In this document: positions 21,157-24,306 of the stretch, piece by piece
Numbering within the stretch: position 1 is the stretch's first letter
Layout: each line of letters begins with the position of its first letter
The notes under the pieces: generated by a model
The model's input: the letters and a program-made list of their open reading frames with translations, nothing else
Databases searched by the model: none
What the model was told of the DNA's origin: nothing
Made by a program: the position numbers and the translations under genes
NCBI GenBank assembly: GCA_023336855.1
Contig: JAMBLK010000083.1
Span: 1 to 24,306, forward strand
Direction: 5' to 3'
Source: Actinomycetes bacterium
GTDB lineage: Bacteria > Actinomycetota > Acidimicrobiia > Spongiisociales > UBA5794
Length of the DNA: 24,306 nucleotides

Positions 21157-21644
21157 GCTGCCTCCACACGATGCGCCACTTCTTTGATCGAGCCGAGTGC
21201 GTCGACAACGACGTCGGCCGCCATCCGGTACGTGCCCTCTCGAGCGGACGCTATCTCCCGCAGACGGCGATCGGGATCATCCGACACCAGCGGGCGGTCG
21301 GATGCGGCGCCGAGTCGCGCCACAATCGTGTCGGTATCGACGTCGAGCAGAACCGTTCGCCCACTTGCACGCATTGCCTCGACGTTCGACGGATTGAGCA
21401 CGACCCCTCCCCCGGTCGAGACGACACCATCATCCTGGGACGCGATCACCTGCACGGCCCTGGCCTCGAACTCGCGAAAGCGAGGCTCTCCGAACCGGTC
21501 GAAGATCTCGTCGACCGACATGCCGGCATTGGCCGCCACGGTGGCATCCGTGTCGTAGAAGGGACACTCCAAGTGTTCGGCGAGGGCCCTGCCGACGCTC
21601 GTCTTCCCGCTTCCCATCATCCCGATCAGCCAGACATGTTCCAT
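21141..21644 (-). CDS. aroK: Shikimate kinase
   Basis: Phosphorylates shikimate with ATP. P-loop GMMGSGKTSVG at 8-18; DTDATV (shikimate-binding Asp); FGEPRFREFEARAV with the conserved Glu and Arg; STGGGVVL; and the lid region RPLVSDD through RREIASAREGTYRMAAD-like positions 117-145. The 167-residue length is typical. The ATG overlaps the aroC stop by one base (TGATG). Confidence 0.96.
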   Translation of the reverse strand: MEHVWLIGMMGSGKTSVGRALAEHLECPFYDTDATVAANAGMSVDEIFDRFGEPRFREFEARAVQVIASQDDGVVSTGGGVVLNPSNVEAMRASGRTVLLDVDTDTIVARLGAASDRPLVSDDPDRRLREIASAREGTYRMAADVVVDALGSIKEVAHRVEAACIGS

Positions 21645-22792
21645 CAGAATTCGGCGAGACGTCGCCGGTGTGCCATGTCGGCGTCCACGAAGGCGTCCAC
21701 GGTGTCTCCTCCGTACACCCGCTGCATCTCGCGAGCGATCGCGATCGCGACCATCTGCTCTGCCACAACGCCGGCTGCGGGTACCGCGCAGACGTCGCTT
21801 CGTTCACGGAACGCCACAGACACCTCTCCCGTGGTCACGTCCACGGTCGCCAGCGGACGCATTAGCGTCGAGATCGGCTTCATTGCTGCACGACTCCGAA
21901 TCACGCTCCCGTTGCTGATCCCGCCTTCGATGCCACCGGCACGATTGGTGGCCCGCTCGTAGGATCCGTCGACTGGATGGATCTCATCGTGTGCGACTGA
22001 CCCGGGTCGGCCTGCCGATGCGAGACCGTCGCCGATCTCGACGGCCTTGATTCCCTGGATCGACATGAGACCTGCCGCGAGGGCTGTGTCGAGCCTGCGA
22101 TCCCAATGAACGTGGCTCCCGATTCCCACAGGCACGCCGTATGCGAGGACTTCGACAACGCCGCCGAGCGTGTCACGTTCCTTCTTAGCGAGATCAACCG
22201 CGGCGACCATTGCCTCCTCGGCCTCCTCGTCGATGCATCTCACAGGGGAAGCGTCGATCCGCGAGAGATCGCCGGGCTCCGGGATTACCGCGTTGGACAC
22301 GACGGAGCCGATTTGAACGACGTGGCTCAGGACGTTGACGCCAACTTCGGCGAGGAGCATCTTGGAGACGTAACCGGCCACGGTCCGAGCGGCAGTCTCT
22401 CGAGCCGAAGCACGCTCGAGGACGTTCCTGGCGTCATGTGTGTCGTATTTCATCATCCCAGGCAGGTCGGCATGGCCAGGACGGGGGGATGTCATCACAC
22501 GCCGGGACGCGCCCTCGCCGGGAGACATCTCCTCTGACCAGCGCTCCCATTCGGTGTTTCGGATCAATACGGAGATCGGACCGCCGAGCGTTCGACCGAA
22601 TCGGACTCCACCGAGAATCTCGAGTTCGTCCCGTTCCAGCCGCATTCTGGGCCCACGGCCGTGGCCGAGTCGCCGACGCGCCAGTTCTTCACCGAGGCCC
22701 TCGATATCGACCGCGAGACCGGCCGGGGCGCCTTCCACGATGGTTGTGAGCGCCGGTCCGTGCGACTCGCCGGCTGTGAGGAATCGAATCAT
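21644..22792 (-). CDS. aroC: Chorismate synthase
   Basis: Last enzyme of the shikimate pathway: removes phosphate from EPSP with reduced FMN. Signature blocks are GESHGPALTTIVEG near residue 8, RRLGHGRGPRM (FMN and phosphate contacts), SPRPGHADLPGMMKYD, RNVLERASARETAARTVAG, and GGIEGGISNG with RAAMKPISTL. I start at ATG 22790-22792 (382 residues) because MIRFLTAGESHG is the family N-terminus; the frame is open 33 codons further, into the prepilin peptidase gene. No Shine-Dalgarno is visible, which is unusual for this window. Confidence 0.96.
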   Translation of the reverse strand: MIRFLTAGESHGPALTTIVEGAPAGLAVDIEGLGEELARRRLGHGRGPRMRLERDELEILGGVRFGRTLGGPISVLIRNTEWERWSEEMSPGEGASRRVMTSPRPGHADLPGMMKYDTHDARNVLERASARETAARTVAGYVSKMLLAEVGVNVLSHVVQIGSVVSNAVIPEPGDLSRIDASPVRCIDEEAEEAMVAAVDLAKKERDTLGGVVEVLAYGVPVGIGSHVHWDRRLDTALAAGLMSIQGIKAVEIGDGLASAGRPGSVAHDEIHPVDGSYERATNRAGGIEGGISNGSVIRSRAAMKPISTLMRPLATVDVTTGEVSVAFRERSDVCAVPAAGVVAEQMVAIAIAREMQRVYGGDTVDAFVDADMAHRRRLAEF

Positions 22793-22823
22793 TGGAACAT
22801 CGTGGCAGGGGCGTGCGTCATTG

Positions 22824-23477
22824 TCATGTTCCACCACCCAGATACCAGGACGCGATTGTTGCACCCCAGGCGATCGCGATGTAGGCCCCACCCACGAGAT
22901 AGGGGCCGAATGGAATCGAGTCTTTCCGGTCTTTCAGGCGGAACACGATGATCACGAGGGAGACGAGACCTCCCAGGAGGAACGCCGCGAACACGGCCAC
23001 GATCAGCGTCTCCCACGATCGATAGGCCGTGAACAAGCCGAGGAGGAAAGCGAGCTTGACATCCCCGAAGCCAAAGGCGCCTCTGGCGGCGAGTGCGACG
23101 GCCAGGAGCACGAGGAAGTAGATTGCACCGCCACCGAATGCTCGGAGGATGGGTCCGCTCTCGATAAGCCCTCCTGCAGTCAGCAGCACCGCTCCGACAA
23201 TCGTTCCTGGGAAGAGAATCCGATTCGGGATGAGCTTCGTGTCGATGTCGGTGAGCGTCAACGTCACGGTTACTGCAACGAACCAAAGGTACGCGGGCAG
23301 TACCCAGTCGATCCCAACGAGGATCGCAGTGATCGGAAACAGGGCAGCGGTGATGACAGCGACGTACGGCGTGCGACCCGGTCTCTTCACGATCGACTCG
23401 AATGATCGATCGGTTGCAATTCCTTCGGCAACCACGCCGACGATGAGGCCAACTGGGATCAAGAGCAGAGAGAGCAT
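22824..23477 (-). CDS. Type IV prepilin peptidase, short form (A24 family)
   Basis: An integral membrane aspartyl protease of 217 residues with about six to eight hydrophobic segments. Catalytic motifs are DIDTKLIPN (Asp77, Asp79 region) and GFGDVKLAF (Asp139), the two-aspartate pattern of TadV/PilD-type peptidases that cleave prepilin leaders. The motif IPFGPYL near the C-terminus is also conserved. The N-terminal cysteine tetrad of bifunctional PilD enzymes is missing, and only a short soluble loop (KRPGRTP) remains, so it may lack methylase activity. It sits between aroE and aroC as in some other actinobacteria, away from pilus genes. TAGGCT 8 nt before the ATG may be a -10. Confidence 0.9.
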   Translation of the reverse strand: MLSLLLIPVGLIVGVVAEGIATDRSFESIVKRPGRTPYVAVITAALFPITAILVGIDWVLPAYLWFVAVTVTLTLTDIDTKLIPNRILFPGTIVGAVLLTAGGLIESGPILRAFGGGAIYFLVLLAVALAARGAFGFGDVKLAFLLGLFTAYRSWETLIVAVFAAFLLGGLVSLVIIVFRLKDRKDSIPFGPYLVGGAYIAIAWGATIASWYLGGGT

Positions 23478-23575
23478 CGGCCGGGAGCCTATCGACTTCC
23501 CTGCCCCACGCCTGGCATCATCGGCGTTGTGGCTCTCCGGGGAACCAACGACACCCGCTCAAGCGTCCGACTTGC

Positions 23576-24088
23576 ATGACTCGTCTCCTACCGGTTCTTG
23601 CTCTCGTGCTCTCAGCTTGTGGAGGCGCCGCCACTGTGTCCACGACAACGACCGCGCCAACGCCACCTGGCCCTGGTACCAGCCCTGTAGTTCGTGTCGC
23701 GGAGCTCACGGGTGGCTGCGCAATGATGGGTCCGAACTGTGAGCGCTTCGTCATATACGGTGACGGCACCGTCGAGGCCCACCGGGCCGGGGAGAACGCC
23801 GCCCTGCCGGTCGATGTCGGATCGATCGATCCGGATCTGGTCACGACCCTGCACAACACCGTTCTCGCGACCGATCTCGAGGCGTTGCGGAAGCGACTCC
23901 CGCCGGGCGAGTGCCACGGCTGCGTCGACGGCATCGACACGCTGGCCACGTTCTGGGTCAACGGAACCGAAGTCACGTTCAGCAGCATCGACACCGACCT
24001 CACACGCACAGAGCCGGTCTTTGCCACGATGTGGGACGTGATCGATGCGGCGCAAGATGCCACTGAGGTCCCCTTGTTGGAACGCTAG
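23576..24088 (+). CDS. Secreted lipoprotein of unknown function
   Basis: A 170-residue protein with a short signal (MTRLLPVLALVLSAC) ending in lipobox LSAC, then a Thr/Pro-rich linker (STTTTAPTPPGPGT) that would space the domain from the membrane. The domain has four cysteines, in GGCAMMGPNC and ECHGC, probably two disulfides, and YGDGTVEAHR. I do not recognise the family for certain; similar short lipoproteins with GPNC and YGDGT strings occur in actinobacteria. It diverges from the prepilin peptidase across 98 nt and converges on aroE. No clear Shine-Dalgarno is visible. Confidence 0.8.
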   Translation: MTRLLPVLALVLSACGGAATVSTTTTAPTPPGPGTSPVVRVAELTGGCAMMGPNCERFVIYGDGTVEAHRAGENAALPVDVGSIDPDLVTTLHNTVLATDLEALRKRLPPGECHGCVDGIDTLATFWVNGTEVTFSSIDTDLTRTEPVFATMWDVIDAAQDATEVPLLER

Positions 24089-24128
24089 ATCGTCGACCGA
24101 ACAAGCCCCGCATGGCACAGACACGGAT

Positions 24129-24149
24129 GTGGGCGGGCACATCGCCCAC
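24129..24149. terminator. Possible shared terminator hairpin between lipoprotein and aroE
   Basis: GTGGGCG and CGCCCAC form a perfect 7-bp stem with a 7-nt loop between two converging genes. No T-run follows on either strand, so it would be a hairpin-only terminator. The rest of the 24089-24176 gap shows nothing else. Confidence 0.4.
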
Positions 24150-24176
24150 CCAAATCGAATCAACGTGGATTGCGTC

Positions 24177-24306
24177 CTAGAAGGCCGATCGCATCACGTC
24201 TATCGGGGCCTGTTCTCCGGTCCAGATCTCGAAAGCAACGGCGGCCTGGGCCAGGAGCATGTCACGACCATCGGCGACCGGGATCCCCAGCCCACGTGCT
24301 CGCGCC
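24177..24306 (-). CDS. aroE: Shikimate dehydrogenase (partial, only the C-terminus)
   Basis: AroE reduces 3-dehydroshikimate to shikimate with NADPH. The 43 codons visible end at TAG 24177-24179 and read ARARGLGIPVADGRDM then LLAQAAVAFEIWTG then EQAPIDVMRSAF. The pattern GxxxxDGxxMLxxQAxxAFxxWTG is the AroE C-terminal signature, including the Gln that contacts shikimate. The start lies beyond the right edge. Context agrees: aroC-aroK-aroB follow downstream. Confidence 0.88.
   Translation of the reverse strand, partial: ARARGLGIPVADGRDMLLAQAAVAFEIWTGEQAPIDVMRSAF

Overview
The window is a gene-dense stretch of a high-GC bacterial chromosome that looks like a deep-branching actinobacterium, possibly of the Acidimicrobiia type. 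That placement is an inference. It rests on an actinobacterial integration host factor (mIHF) next to gmk, a PriA whose helicase motifs are degenerate, TANNNT-type promoter elements, and a gene order close to the actinobacterial backbone aroE-aroC-aroK-aroB / efp-nusB / pyrR-pyrB-pyrC-pyrD-pyrF / mihF-gmk-rpoZ-coaBC / priA / def-fmt-rsmB-rpe / rib genes / infC-rpmI-rplT. Nearly everything is on the minus strand, so transcription runs from the right end to the left. Only two lipoprotein genes, a DUF1858-type gene and a 31-residue basic protein are on the plus strand.

Reading with transcription from the right: a partial aroE (24177-24306), an isolated prepilin peptidase, then aroC-aroK-aroB feed chorismate synthesis. 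efp and nusB follow. After a short plus-strand island (18132-19126) comes the pyrimidine operon pyrR-pyrB-pyrC-pyrD-pyrF, fused without a real gap to mihF-gmk-rpoZ-coaBC-priA. Next are def-fmt-rsmB (start of protein synthesis and rRNA methylation) and rpe with a response regulator. An FMN riboswitch then precedes ribD-ribE-ribBA-ribH (complete riboflavin pathway). A separate promoter finally drives infC-rpmI-rplT. Most junctions are ATGA, TGATG or similar stop/start overlaps, which implies translational coupling.

The richest regulatory signal is the pyrR leader (17865-18045). It holds a promoter, a PyrR-binding loop, a strong Shine-Dalgarno, a 28-codon leader peptide and an intrinsic terminator lying inside that peptide's reading frame. 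Together these suggest PyrR-controlled, translation-dependent attenuation. Other points of interest are two related 8-bp tandem arrays with inverted-repeat arms, each containing the stop codon of the preceding gene; an AUC start codon for infC; a probable CUG start for priA; an FMN riboswitch whose P1 helix can directly cover the ribD Shine-Dalgarno; and the absence of carA, carB and pyrK from the pyr cluster. I saw no mobile element, CRISPR array, complete RNA gene or defence system.
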